Source of the DNA: Trueperaceae bacterium
GTDB lineage: Bacteria > Deinococcota > Deinococci > Deinococcales > Trueperaceae
DNA length: 64,000 bases
Direction of reading: 5' to 3'
Assembly (NCBI GenBank): GCA_023954415.1
Contig: JAMLIB010000005.1
Span: forward strand, 248,001 to 312,000
Part shown: positions 28,305 through 36,675 of the stretch, piece by piece
How the letters are laid out: each line of letters starts with the position of its first letter
Numbering within the stretch: the first letter of the stretch is position 1
Made by a program: the position numbers and the translations under genes
The notes under the pieces: generated by a model
Told to the model about the DNA's origin: nothing
Seen by the model: the letters and a program-made list of their open reading frames with translations, nothing else
The model's database searches: none

Positions 28305-29222
28305 ATGCATCACTTCGTCGTAAAACGCCTACTACGGGGGATCGCGACCGTCTGGTTCGTGCTCACCGCCGTGTTCCTCGCCTCCCGGGTGGCCGGCGAC
28401 CCGGTCACCTTCCTCCTGCCGGACAACGCCACGCCTGACCAACGCGCGGAGCTGCGCCAACGGCTCGGGCTCGACAAGTCGGTGGTGGAGCAGTACGCGC
28501 TCTACCTACGGGGCGTGCTCGCGGGCGACTTCGGCGACAGCTTCAGGGAGCGCCGGCCGGTCACGCAGGCCTTCGTGGAGCGCCTGCCCGCCACGCTCGA
28601 GTTGGCGGCCGCCTCGCTCGCGCTGGCCGTCGTTCTCGGGGCGGGGGCAGGCATCCTCGCCGCCCTGAACCGCAACCGGCCACTGGACCGCCTCATAATG
28701 TCCCTCACCTTCATAGGCCAGGCCCTGCCGAACTTCGTGCTCGGGATCGCCATGATCCTCGTCTTCAGCCTGCTCCTGCGCTGGTTGCCGAGCGGCGGCT
28801 ACGGCGACTGGCGCAGCTTCGTCATGCCGGTCATCACGCTCGGCACGAGCTCCGCCTCCAGCATCGCCAGGCTCACCCGCAGCGGCATGCTCGACGTCCT
28901 GAAGCAGGATTACGTCAGGACCGCGCGGGCCAAGGGGCTGGTCGGCGCCGCGATCGTCCTCAGGCACGCGCTGCGCAACGCCGCGCTGCCGGTCGTCACC
29001 CTCCTCGGCATGCAGGCCGGAGTCCTCATCGCGGGCTCGGTCATCGTCGAGACGGTGTTCGCGTGGCCGGGCGTCGGCCGGCTCATCGTCACGGCCGTGA
29101 CCTTCGGCGACTTCCCCGTGCTGCAGTTCGCCATCGTGATCGTGTCCGCCAGCGTGGTGCTCGCCAACAGCCTGACGGACGCGCTCTACACGGTCCTCGA
29201 CCCTAGGGTGCGTGTGGCGTGA
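28305..29222 (+). CDS. ABC transporter permease, DppB/OppB family
   Basis: Inner-membrane subunit of a peptide/nickel-type importer. 305 residues; N-terminal helix VVKRLLRGIATVWFVLTAVFLASRVAGDP, large periplasmic loop, five further helices, and the EAA loop DYVRTARAKGLVGAAIVLRHALRNAALPV that contacts the ATPase. It overlaps the next permease by 4 bases (GTGA). No ATPase gene is present in this cluster, so the transporter must borrow ATPases encoded elsewhere. Confidence 0.92.
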   Translation: MHHFVVKRLLRGIATVWFVLTAVFLASRVAGDPVTFLLPDNATPDQRAELRQRLGLDKSVVEQYALYLRGVLAGDFGDSFRERRPVTQAFVERLPATLELAAASLALAVVLGAGAGILAALNRNRPLDRLIMSLTFIGQALPNFVLGIAMILVFSLLLRWLPSGGYGDWRSFVMPVITLGTSSASSIARLTRSGMLDVLKQDYVRTARAKGLVGAAIVLRHALRNAALPVVTLLGMQAGVLIAGSVIVETVFAWPGVGRLIVTAVTFGDFPVLQFAIVIVSASVVLANSLTDALYTVLDPRVRVA

Positions 29223-30100
29223 CGTCGAGGAGAGCGCGGCGCGAGGCGGGGGAGCCCGCGAGGCGGACACGCCGACGGGGGGTCCCGCCGCTCATCGTGG
29301 CCTGCTGGGTCATCCTCGGCCTCCTCGTGGCGCTGGCCGTCCTGGCGCCCGTCATCGCGCCTTACGACCTACGCACGCAGAGCCTCCTGCAGCGCCTCAA
29401 GCCGCCGGTCTTCCTGGGCGGCTCGACCGACCACCTCCTCGGCACCGACCAGCTCGGTCGCGACATGCTGACGCGGCTCCTCTACGGTCTACGGACCACG
29501 CTGGGCATCGCGGCGATCGGCACCATGATAGGCATGGCCCTCGGCGTGACCCTCGGCGTCCTGTCCGGCATGCTCGGCGGCTGGCTCGACGACGTCGTGA
29601 TGTTCCTCGTTGACGTGCAGATGTCGTTGCCGTTCGTGCTCGTGGCGCTCACGGTCATCGCCATGCTCGACACGAGCCTCGTCGTGCTCGTGCTGGTGGT
29701 CGGCATCGCCGGCTGGGAGATCCACGCGCGCGTCGTCCGCGGTCAGGTGCTGGCCGTCAAGGGCCTCCCGTTCGTCGAGGCGACGCAGGCGCTCGGGGCA
29801 CGGCTGCAGCGCGTGGCGCTCAGGCACGTCCTGCCGAACGTCATCTCGCCGATCATCGTGCTGACGACCGTCAACTTCAGCTACGTCGTGCTCCTCGAGT
29901 CCGCGCTCTCCTTCCTCGGCCTCGGCGTGCAGCCCCCCAACACGTCGCTCGGCGCGCTGCTAGGCGCCGGCCGCGACTACATGATGTCGAACTGGACCCT
30001 GCCCGCCATCCCTGGCCTGGTGATAGTCACGATCACCATGGTCGTCTCGCTCATCGGCGACTGGCTGCGCGACGTGCTCGACCCGCGCCAGCGCGACTGA
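29219..30100 (+). CDS. ABC transporter permease, DppC/OppC family
   Basis: Second membrane subunit. 293 residues: Arg-rich N-terminus, first helix IVACWVILGLLVALAVLAPVI, then the DppC block LGTDQLGRDMLTRLLYGLRTTLGIA, an EAA-type loop VKGLPFVEATQALGARLQRVALRHVLPN and GLGVQPPNTSLGALL. The GTG start overlaps dppB-like. It is followed 10 bases later by an amidase in the same direction. Confidence 0.92.
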   Translation: MTSRRARREAGEPARRTRRRGVPPLIVACWVILGLLVALAVLAPVIAPYDLRTQSLLQRLKPPVFLGGSTDHLLGTDQLGRDMLTRLLYGLRTTLGIAAIGTMIGMALGVTLGVLSGMLGGWLDDVVMFLVDVQMSLPFVLVALTVIAMLDTSLVVLVLVVGIAGWEIHARVVRGQVLAVKGLPFVEATQALGARLQRVALRHVLPNVISPIIVLTTVNFSYVVLLESALSFLGLGVQPPNTSLGALLGAGRDYMMSNWTLPAIPGLVIVTITMVVSLIGDWLRDVLDPRQRD

Positions 30101-30110
30101 GGGGGTCGCC

Positions 30111-31754
30111 GTGGAACGCCTGACCATCGCGGAAGCGTCCGAGCTGCTTCGGGCCAGGACCGTGTCGCCCGTGGAGCTGATCGAGACGCACGCGCGCCGT
30201 ATCGAGCGGCTCGACGGCGTCCTGAACGCCTTCGTGACTACCACCCTCGACGAGGCCAGGGCGGCCGCGCTCGCGGCGGAAGCCACCTTCGCGCGCGGCG
30301 GCGCGCGCGGCCCGCTGCACGCGGTCCCCGTGGCACACAAGGACATCTACTTCACCCGCGGGGTGAGGACGACCGCGGGCAGCCGCGCCCTGGCCGACCA
30401 CGTCCCCGATCACGACGCGACCGTCGTAGAGCTCCTCGCCGCCGCCGGCGCGATCAGCCTCGGCAAGGCCAACTGCCACGAGCTCGCCTGCGGCGCCATG
30501 CAGGGCTTCGGCGTCACGCGCAACCCGTGGGACCCGGCCAGGGCGGCCGGCGGCTCGAGCTCGGGCTCGGCTGCGGCGGTGGCGGCGGGTCTCGTCATGG
30601 CGGCCACCGCGAGCGACACCGGCGGCTCCGTCAGGGTGCCGGCGTCCTTCACCGGCACCGTCGGTCTCAAGCCGACGTTCGGGCGGGTAAGCCGGCACGG
30701 CCTGTTCCCGATCAGCTACACGCTCGACCATCCGGCGCTGCTCACCGCGTGCGTGGCGGACGCCGAAACGGTGCTAGGGGCTATGACTGCTCCCGACCCC
30801 AAGGACAGGACGACGGTCGCGATGCGCGACGCGGAGAGCCGGCCGGCCTTCTACGACGACCTGGCGGGCTTGCGGCTGGGCGTCCCCACCGCGCTGCTCG
30901 CCTCCGGGCTCGACCCCGAGGTGGAGGCGGCGCTAGCCGCCGCCGTCGCGCGCTTCGAGGAGCTCGGCGCTACCTGCGTGCCCGTGGACGTGGCGGGGTT
31001 CGACCTCGTCGCTACCACGCACTCCGTCATCTGGCTGGCGGAAGGGGCGAGCAGGCTGCGGGGGCTCATCGCGGGCCGGAGGGAGAGCGTCGGGGCTGTG
31101 GTCGCGCGGCGGATGCTGCCCGGCCTCCTGCTCTCCGCGAACGACTACTTCCTCGCCATGCACGTCAGGGAGCGCTTGAGGGAGTCGATGGGCAGGCTCT
31201 TCGCTACCGTCGACGCCCTGGTGCTGCCGACCACGCCGTTCGCCGCTCACGCGATCGACGACCTGGCCGCGGCGCGGAGCGACGTGTCGCGCTTCAACCG
31301 TCTCGCCGACCTGACCGGTGAACCGGCCTTGGCCCTGCCGTGCGGTTTCACGGCCGGAGGCCTCCCCATCGGCATGCAGCTGATGGGGAGGGCGTGGAGC
31401 GAGGGGCTCCTGCTCCGCGTGGCGGGGGTCTACGAGCGGGCCACGCGCTGGAGCGAGCGGACGCCGAACGAGCGCGCCCTGACCGAGTGGCGCGACGACG
31501 GGCGGGCGGAGGCGTACCTGCGCCGACTGGAAGGCCTCGCGGCGGACTTCGGCCTGGTGGACGGCGGCGAGCCGAACGAGGCCGGGGCCGCGGACTGGGT
31601 GAGACGACGGGCGGCGGCGGCAGGGCTAGCGCTCGCCGAAGCCGACGTCGACGGCTTGAGCGGACAGGCGCGCGACCTGATGAGCGCGCTGGCGGGCATG
31701 CGCGCCTCCGTCGATCTCGCCGCGACGACCTCGGCCCTCGACTACCTGGTCTAG
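30111..31754 (+). CDS. Amidase-signature-family amidohydrolase
   Basis: Hydrolyses an amide or aryl-amide; not a GatA with certainty. The Ser-cisSer-Lys triad region is present: VPVAHKDIYFTRGVRTTAGSR (catalytic Lys), GGSSSGSAAAVAAGLVMAATASDTGGSVRVPASF and LKPTFGRVSRHGLFPIS. The core ends near residue 450. About 95 further residues, helical and Ala/Glu-rich, are not usual for simple amidases. 547 residues. It is in an operon with two ABC permeases, so it probably acts on the imported compound. No gatB or gatC is adjacent. Confidence 0.88.
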   Translation: MERLTIAEASELLRARTVSPVELIETHARRIERLDGVLNAFVTTTLDEARAAALAAEATFARGGARGPLHAVPVAHKDIYFTRGVRTTAGSRALADHVPDHDATVVELLAAAGAISLGKANCHELACGAMQGFGVTRNPWDPARAAGGSSSGSAAAVAAGLVMAATASDTGGSVRVPASFTGTVGLKPTFGRVSRHGLFPISYTLDHPALLTACVADAETVLGAMTAPDPKDRTTVAMRDAESRPAFYDDLAGLRLGVPTALLASGLDPEVEAALAAAVARFEELGATCVPVDVAGFDLVATTHSVIWLAEGASRLRGLIAGRRESVGAVVARRMLPGLLLSANDYFLAMHVRERLRESMGRLFATVDALVLPTTPFAAHAIDDLAAARSDVSRFNRLADLTGEPALALPCGFTAGGLPIGMQLMGRAWSEGLLLRVAGVYERATRWSERTPNERALTEWRDDGRAEAYLRRLEGLAADFGLVDGGEPNEAGAADWVRRRAAAAGLALAEADVDGLSGQARDLMSALAGMRASVDLAATTSALDYLV

Positions 31755-31824
31755 CGGCCCCTTCGACCATCCGGAACAGCTACCTCTTCGCTCGCAGCGC
31801 CCGGCGGGTCTGGCGAGCGCGCCT

Positions 31825-31857
31825 CCCGATGCTCCGGGAACCCCGATGCTCCGGGAA
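31825..31857. repeat. Two tandem 16-bp copies, period 17
   Basis: CCCGATGCTCCGGGAA occurs at 31825-31840 and again at 31842-31857, between the amidase stop and the hairpin. Each copy could pair CCCG with CGGG. Small local duplication of unknown role. Confidence 0.7.
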
Positions 31858-31864
31858 CGGCGAA

Positions 31865-31901
31865 GTGGGTGGCGGCGACCCCAAGGGCCACCGCCACCCA
31901 C
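31865..31901. terminator. Bidirectional hairpin between amidase and solute-binding protein
   Basis: An 11-bp perfect stem (GTGGGTGGCGG, 31865-31875, with 31891-31901) and a 15-nt loop lie between two convergent genes. There is no T-tract on either strand. Confidence 0.6.
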
Positions 31902-31927
31902 GTGCTCGCGCTACCTGACCGTAATGC

Positions 31928-33457
31928 CTAGTCGAACGACAGGTTCGAGGGCCTCAGGTCCATGTAGAAGTCGCTGTACGGCTGCCAGTTCACGCCGTCG
32001 CGCACGCCGTAGAACTCCACGGAGTAGTAGAGGGTCGTACCCGGCGCCTCGTCCTCCCAGATGTCGAGCATGCGCCAGTAGTCGGCGCGGCGGGTGTCGC
32101 GGTCGGTCGTCTGGAGGGCCTCGGCGCCGAGGCGGTTGAACTCCTCGGGGGCGTTCCAGTAGCCGCTCGCCTGGGGCGGGCCCGACGGGCTCCAGTTGGC
32201 CCAGAGGCCGCCGGCCGGGTCGGCGTAGCGCATGGAGTTCGACCACGTGTTCACCATGGCCATCGGATCGTCCGCCGCCAGGCCGAAGAGCTCGGCCGGA
32301 CCGGACACGACCCGCACCTGGGCGTCGATGCCGATGGCGCGCCACATCTCGACGATGGCCTCGGAGGCCGCCATGAAGTTCACGTACCAGGTCGGGTGGG
32401 CGTTCAGGTAGATCGTCTGGCCCGTGTAGTTCGACTCGGCGAGCAGCTCGCGGGCGCGCTGCGGGTCGTAGACGTCGACCGGCCGATCGGCGTCGTACAT
32501 GTCGCCGAAGGCCTTGAACTGGTGGCTGCGCGGTACCTCTGCGGCGCCGCCCCAGAGGGCGTCTGACAGAAGCTGGCGGTCGATGGCGAGGTTCATGGCT
32601 TGCCGGAGGAGCTTGTCTGACAGCGCCGGGTTGTTCGTGTTGTAGCGGAGCAGGTGGATGTTGTCGAGAACGGCCTCGCGGACCGCGACGCCCGAGAACC
32701 TGCGGATGGTGTCGAGCTGGTCCGGCGGTACGGCCGTGATGATGTCGACCTCGCCGTTGACGAGCGCCGTGATGCGCGCGGCCGTCTCGGGGATCACCCG
32801 GAACACGACCTCCTTGGCCGTAGGCTGGCCTTCCCAGTAGGCGTCGAACGCCGTGAGGGTCAGCTGGTCGCCCGTGGAGAACGACGTCACCTTGTACGGC
32901 CCGGTGCCGACGGGCAGCTGGTTGAACCGCGAGGCGTCCTCCGGCGTGGCGTAGGCGCCGGCCGGCAGGATGGCCGTCTCCTGCATGGTCAGGACCTGTT
33001 CCAGCACGGGGTCGGGGGTGTTGGTGTGGATCCGCACCGTGTACTCGTCGACGGCCTCGACTTGCGCGACGTTCTTGAGGGTGCCGCGCGCGGTCACGAA
33101 GTCCGACGCGGGATCGATGATCCGTTCGAACGTGTAGACGACGTCGTCGCTGCCGAAGTCGCTGCCGTCGTGGAACTTCACGCCCTGGCGGAGCTCGAGC
33201 TCGAGCGTCGTGTCGTCGACCCAGTGCCAGGCGGTGGCCAGACCGGGTTGGAGGCCGCCCGCGAGGAAGTCACGGTGGATGAGACGGTCGAAGACGGAGT
33301 AGAGGGTACGGAAGCCGTTGGCCCCGATGTTGATGTTGACCGCGGGGTCCAGGCCGTCGGGCAGACCGGTGACCCCGATCCTCAAGGCCGGCCTCGCGTC
33401 CTGGGCCCAGGCGATGCCGGCCAAGGCTATGACGAGTGCGACGAGCGCTCTGCGCAT
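31928..33457 (-). CDS. Extracellular solute-binding protein, family 5 (peptide/nickel type)
   Basis: Captures a peptide-like or other ligand outside the membrane for the neighbouring DppBC-type permeases. Signal peptide MRRALVALVIALAGIAWA ends in AWA/QDA. Mature family-5 features include the LRQGVKFHDGSDFGSDDVVYTFERI block and YRVIPET-like segments. 509 residues. No lipobox Cys, so it is either released or held another way. A ribosome site TTAGGAGA precedes the ATG. It is convergent with, not part of, the permease operon. Confidence 0.9.
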   Translation of the reverse strand: MRRALVALVIALAGIAWAQDARPALRIGVTGLPDGLDPAVNINIGANGFRTLYSVFDRLIHRDFLAGGLQPGLATAWHWVDDTTLELELRQGVKFHDGSDFGSDDVVYTFERIIDPASDFVTARGTLKNVAQVEAVDEYTVRIHTNTPDPVLEQVLTMQETAILPAGAYATPEDASRFNQLPVGTGPYKVTSFSTGDQLTLTAFDAYWEGQPTAKEVVFRVIPETAARITALVNGEVDIITAVPPDQLDTIRRFSGVAVREAVLDNIHLLRYNTNNPALSDKLLRQAMNLAIDRQLLSDALWGGAAEVPRSHQFKAFGDMYDADRPVDVYDPQRARELLAESNYTGQTIYLNAHPTWYVNFMAASEAIVEMWRAIGIDAQVRVVSGPAELFGLAADDPMAMVNTWSNSMRYADPAGGLWANWSPSGPPQASGYWNAPEEFNRLGAEALQTTDRDTRRADYWRMLDIWEDEAPGTTLYYSVEFYGVRDGVNWQPYSDFYMDLRPSNLSFD

Positions 33458-33694
33458 TGTCTAGTCTCCTAACTACATGGGTGGTGCTGCTTGGTTGCGG
33501 TCTCGGGTCTCGTTCTCGACGACGCGGTCACTGGGTCAACTCGGTCACCTCACAAGCTGCACGGCGGCCAGCCCGACTACCCTGCAAGGCTTCGGCCCCA
33601 CCCCTGCCTCTCGCTGAACTACGCGAACAATGTATCATGACGGGGCAATAAGTTCCATGAGCCGGTTCGCGGGGGTCCGGCCGCATGTTAGAAG
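33458..33694. promoter_or_regulatory. Divergent control region between the binding protein and the phosphodiesterase
   Basis: 237 bases without a gene. The AT-rich island 33620-33660 has minus-strand TACATT and plus-strand TATCAT -10-like boxes, but neither has a convincing -35. The 3' end (33679-33694) carries the 16-nt element shared with comB; its TAGAAG ends 6 nt before the ATG at 33701. Confidence 0.4.
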
Positions 33695-33700
33695 GTGCGT

Positions 33701-35134
33701 ATGCAAGGTTCCGAAGCCCACGGACGCCGGCGGGTGCTGATCATCGGGGCGGACGGCCTGAGGCCGGACCTGGTGAGCCGCGAGCGGATGCCCACCTACC
33801 ACGCGCTCATCGGTCGGGGCTCCCTGTACACCGCGTTCCACTCAGCGTTCCCCACCCATACGCGCGTGAACATGACGACGTTGACCACGGGTACCAGGCC
33901 CGGCAGGCACGGTGTCATCAACAACACGATGTACGTGGCGGGGGCTGCGGCGCCCATCGACACGGCCGACCCCAAACAGCTCCTCGAGTTCGAGAGGCTG
34001 AGCGGTGAGAGCGTGGTACTGACGCCGACGCTGGGGGACCGGCTCCGCAAGCAGGGGGAGCGCCTGGCCGTGGCGGCGTGCAGTACACCCGGCGCCTCAC
34101 TGCTCTGGAACCCCAGGAACCCGCAGCGCGTCCTCAACGCCGCCACCGACTACGGCGACGCCGACCTCGCGGCCGTACGCGACAAGCTCGGCCCGGCCGA
34201 GCCTGACGCCGGGCGCACCAAGTACAACGCCTGCCGCTGGGCGGCGCGGGCCCTCATCGACGTGCTGCTCGACCAACCGGAGAACCGGGTCATCACCCTG
34301 TGGCTCACGGAGCCAGACGCCAGCCAGCACTTCTACGGCCTCGGCTCGCCGGAGGCGCTCAAAGCCATGCAGGTGGTCGACGAGTGCGTAGCCACCGTGC
34401 TGGACGCGCTCGCCGCCAAGGGGCTCGCCGACGAGTTCGACCTGCTGCTCGTGAGCGACCACGGTCACTCTTCCGTTCGCCACTCCGGTTCGCTGGCCGA
34501 ACACCTGGTCGAGGCGCGCGAGGAGCTGGACCTCGGCGACCTGATCGCCGTGGCGGACTTCGTCTACTCGCCGAACGGCGCGTACGACCCGGCCGCGCTC
34601 CCGCGGCTGGCCGACTGGCTGCTGGAGCGCCCTTGGTGCGGGCTCCTGTTCTCGCCCGTCCCGTCCATGCACGGCCACCGAGGCGTGTTGCCGCTCGAGC
34701 TGGCGACCGGCCCGCTGTCGCACGACAGGGCGCCCCTGCTGGCCGTCAGTCCGACCTGGAGCCACGCCACCAACACCTTCGGGGTGCCGGGCAGCGTCGA
34801 CACGTTGACGTCGTACTCGCCCCTGAAATCCACCCACGGCACCGCCTCGCCCTACGACATGCGCGCGTTCTGCCTGGGTGTCGGACCGGGGTTCGCGCCC
34901 GGCGTTCGCGTCGACGAGCCCTGCGGCACGGTCGACGTCGCTCCGACGGTATGGGACCTCCTCGGCCACGACGGACCTTCGGCGAGCTACGGCTTCGACG
35001 GCGGCTCGCTCCTCACCCTCGGGGCCGATACGTCGGTGCGGCGCGAGCGGTTCGCGGCCGAGTCGAGCCGGGAGGGCGTCGAGATCGCGCACGTCGACGG
35101 GCGCAGCTACTTCCTCGGGAGCGTGGCGCGCTGA
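33701..35134 (+). CDS. Type I phosphodiesterase / nucleotide pyrophosphatase family protein
   Basis: Alkaline-phosphatase-superfamily metal enzyme that cleaves phosphodiester or phosphonate bonds. Metal and nucleophile motifs are seen: IIGADGLRPDLV (first Asp), FPTHTRVNMTTLTTGTRPGRHGV (Thr nucleophile region), LTEPDASQHFYG, LVSDHGHSSV and the late STHGTASPYDM His. 477 residues. No signal peptide is evident, so it is probably cytoplasmic. I chose the ATG at 33701; a GTG two codons earlier is in frame. Substrate unknown. Confidence 0.87.
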   Translation: MQGSEAHGRRRVLIIGADGLRPDLVSRERMPTYHALIGRGSLYTAFHSAFPTHTRVNMTTLTTGTRPGRHGVINNTMYVAGAAAPIDTADPKQLLEFERLSGESVVLTPTLGDRLRKQGERLAVAACSTPGASLLWNPRNPQRVLNAATDYGDADLAAVRDKLGPAEPDAGRTKYNACRWAARALIDVLLDQPENRVITLWLTEPDASQHFYGLGSPEALKAMQVVDECVATVLDALAAKGLADEFDLLLVSDHGHSSVRHSGSLAEHLVEAREELDLGDLIAVADFVYSPNGAYDPAALPRLADWLLERPWCGLLFSPVPSMHGHRGVLPLELATGPLSHDRAPLLAVSPTWSHATNTFGVPGSVDTLTSYSPLKSTHGTASPYDMRAFCLGVGPGFAPGVRVDEPCGTVDVAPTVWDLLGHDGPSASYGFDGGSLLTLGADTSVRRERFAAESSREGVEIAHVDGRSYFLGSVAR

Positions 35135-35160
35135 CTTCGTAGCCGCCCGGGGCAACGCGA

Positions 35161-35192
35161 ACGCCGGGGCCCCGTAACGAAGACCCCGGCGT
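35161..35192. terminator. Hairpin between phosphodiesterase and pilQ (convergent)
   Basis: ACGCCGGGG (35161-35169) pairs perfectly with CCCCGGCGT (35184-35192) over a 14-nt loop. It likely serves both genes. Confidence 0.65.
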
Positions 35193-35221
35193 CAGGCGGT
35201 GGGCTTGGTACTGCTAGACCC

Positions 35222-36673
35222 TCAGTCGATGACCTGCGCGGTGACCACGAGGAGCAGGTCGGTGGTCTCGTCTTCCGAGGTCGTCGACCCGAACAACTCG
35301 CCGATGATCGGGATGTAGCCGAGGACCGGCACGCGCTTCTTCGTCAGCTTGTACTGGTTCTGCATCAGCCCGCCGAGGAGGGCCGTCTGGCCGGGCTGCA
35401 GGTTGACGGTGGAGGAGACGGAGCGGTTGGACAGGTTGAGGAAGCTCGGGTCGTTGGTGGTGGAGATGACGTCCTCGACCTTGGCCACGATGTTGAGCGT
35501 GACGCTGCCGTCCTTGGCCACGCGCGGCGTGATCTCGATCTGCACGCCGTAGGGGATCTCGCGCTCGATGTTCTCGCTGGCGCCCGGGATGCTGATGAAG
35601 ATGGTGCCGCCGGACTGGATGTAGCCGCGCTGGTTGTCGAGGACCGTGATGTTGCCGTCGTCGACGCGGCGGGCTAGGCCTTGGGTCTCGAGGGCGTCGA
35701 GCACGGCGTTGATGTTGAACGAGGAGACGGCGGCCGCCGTGTCGAAGATGAACTTCAGGCCCGTGTCGAGGATGTTCGCCGTCATCTGCCCGAAGCCGCC
35801 GGCGAGGTCGAGGCCGAGGTCGTAGCTGACGCTATGCGCCACTTCCTGGATGCGGACCTGGACGTTCACCTGCTGGCGCGCCTCGTCCAGCTGCGGGATG
35901 AGCTGGGCGAGGCTCGCCTGGACGGCGGACGTACCCGTGACGATGAGGGCGTTCGTGCGCGGCTCGGCCACGACCGTGAAGTCGGTGCCTGCGGCCTCCT
36001 GGCCGGCCGGGACGACGCCCGTCGATTGGAGCACGGTCGCGAGGTCGCTCGCTACCGCGTTGTTCAGGAAGTAGGTGCGCTGCTCGAGCTGCACCTGCTC
36101 CGCAGCCGTGTCGAACTGGTCGAGGAGCCGCCGGACGCGGTCGTGATCGGCCTCGTTGGCGACGACCATGATGCTGCTGACGCCGGGCAGGGCCTGGATG
36201 TCCGTGGTGGGCATGGCGCGGTGCAGGATCTCGACGACCTGCTCCGGATCGGTGTTGACGCGGTAGAAGCGCTGCTCGAGGTCGGACGCCTCCGGCTGGG
36301 CTACGACCGTCTCGACCGGCGTCCGGAGCCTGCTGACGGAAGCGGGCGTGCCGACGACCACGATGTCGTTGTCGAGGAGCACGTAGTCGAGGTCGTTGAG
36401 CGTCAGGACGATGTTCCAGACCTGCCTGAACGGCTTCGGGTCGCCGATGTCGTAGACGATGGTCTTGTCGGGGACGTCGTCGGTGATGGCCGTGAGCCCG
36501 ATGGCCTTGGCCAACGCGGTGATCATGACGGGCAGCTGCTCGCCGTTACTTCCCGTGCTGAACTCGACCGGCGCGTCGTAACGTTCCGCTTCGGGCAAGG
36601 GAGTGAGCTTCCCTTGAGCGAACGCGACGGCCAAGGTCGCGAGGAGGCTTAGGAGTAGGATCGTCCGCTTCAT
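35222..36673 (-). CDS. pilQ: Type IV pilus secretin PilQ (short form)
   Basis: Outer-membrane ring for pilus extrusion and DNA uptake. Signal peptide MKRTILLLSLLATLAVAFAQ; an N0/STN-like domain (about 25-105); an N1-type domain (EQRFYRVNTDPEQVVEILHRAMPT); the secretin domain with NALIVTGTSAVQASLAQLI, VQVRIQEVAHS, GVQIEITPRVAKDG, SRSV-type SNRSVSSTVNLQPGQTALLGGL and the C-terminal VPVLGYIPIIGELFG. About 483 residues, much shorter than the 750-odd of Thermus PilQ, so it has fewer N-domains. ATG 36673 is chosen; a GTG at 36679 overlaps the preceding stop. Confidence 0.92.
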   Translation of the reverse strand: MKRTILLLSLLATLAVAFAQGKLTPLPEAERYDAPVEFSTGSNGEQLPVMITALAKAIGLTAITDDVPDKTIVYDIGDPKPFRQVWNIVLTLNDLDYVLLDNDIVVVGTPASVSRLRTPVETVVAQPEASDLEQRFYRVNTDPEQVVEILHRAMPTTDIQALPGVSSIMVVANEADHDRVRRLLDQFDTAAEQVQLEQRTYFLNNAVASDLATVLQSTGVVPAGQEAAGTDFTVVAEPRTNALIVTGTSAVQASLAQLIPQLDEARQQVNVQVRIQEVAHSVSYDLGLDLAGGFGQMTANILDTGLKFIFDTAAAVSSFNINAVLDALETQGLARRVDDGNITVLDNQRGYIQSGGTIFISIPGASENIEREIPYGVQIEITPRVAKDGSVTLNIVAKVEDVISTTNDPSFLNLSNRSVSSTVNLQPGQTALLGGLMQNQYKLTKKRVPVLGYIPIIGELFGSTTSEDETTDLLLVVTAQVID

Positions 36674-36675
36674 GA

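Noticed and set aside
31755-31927. Small ORF or mobile-element remnant after the amidase
   Set aside because: Only a 16-bp tandem duplication and a hairpin are seen; there is no transposase fragment and there are no terminal repeats.
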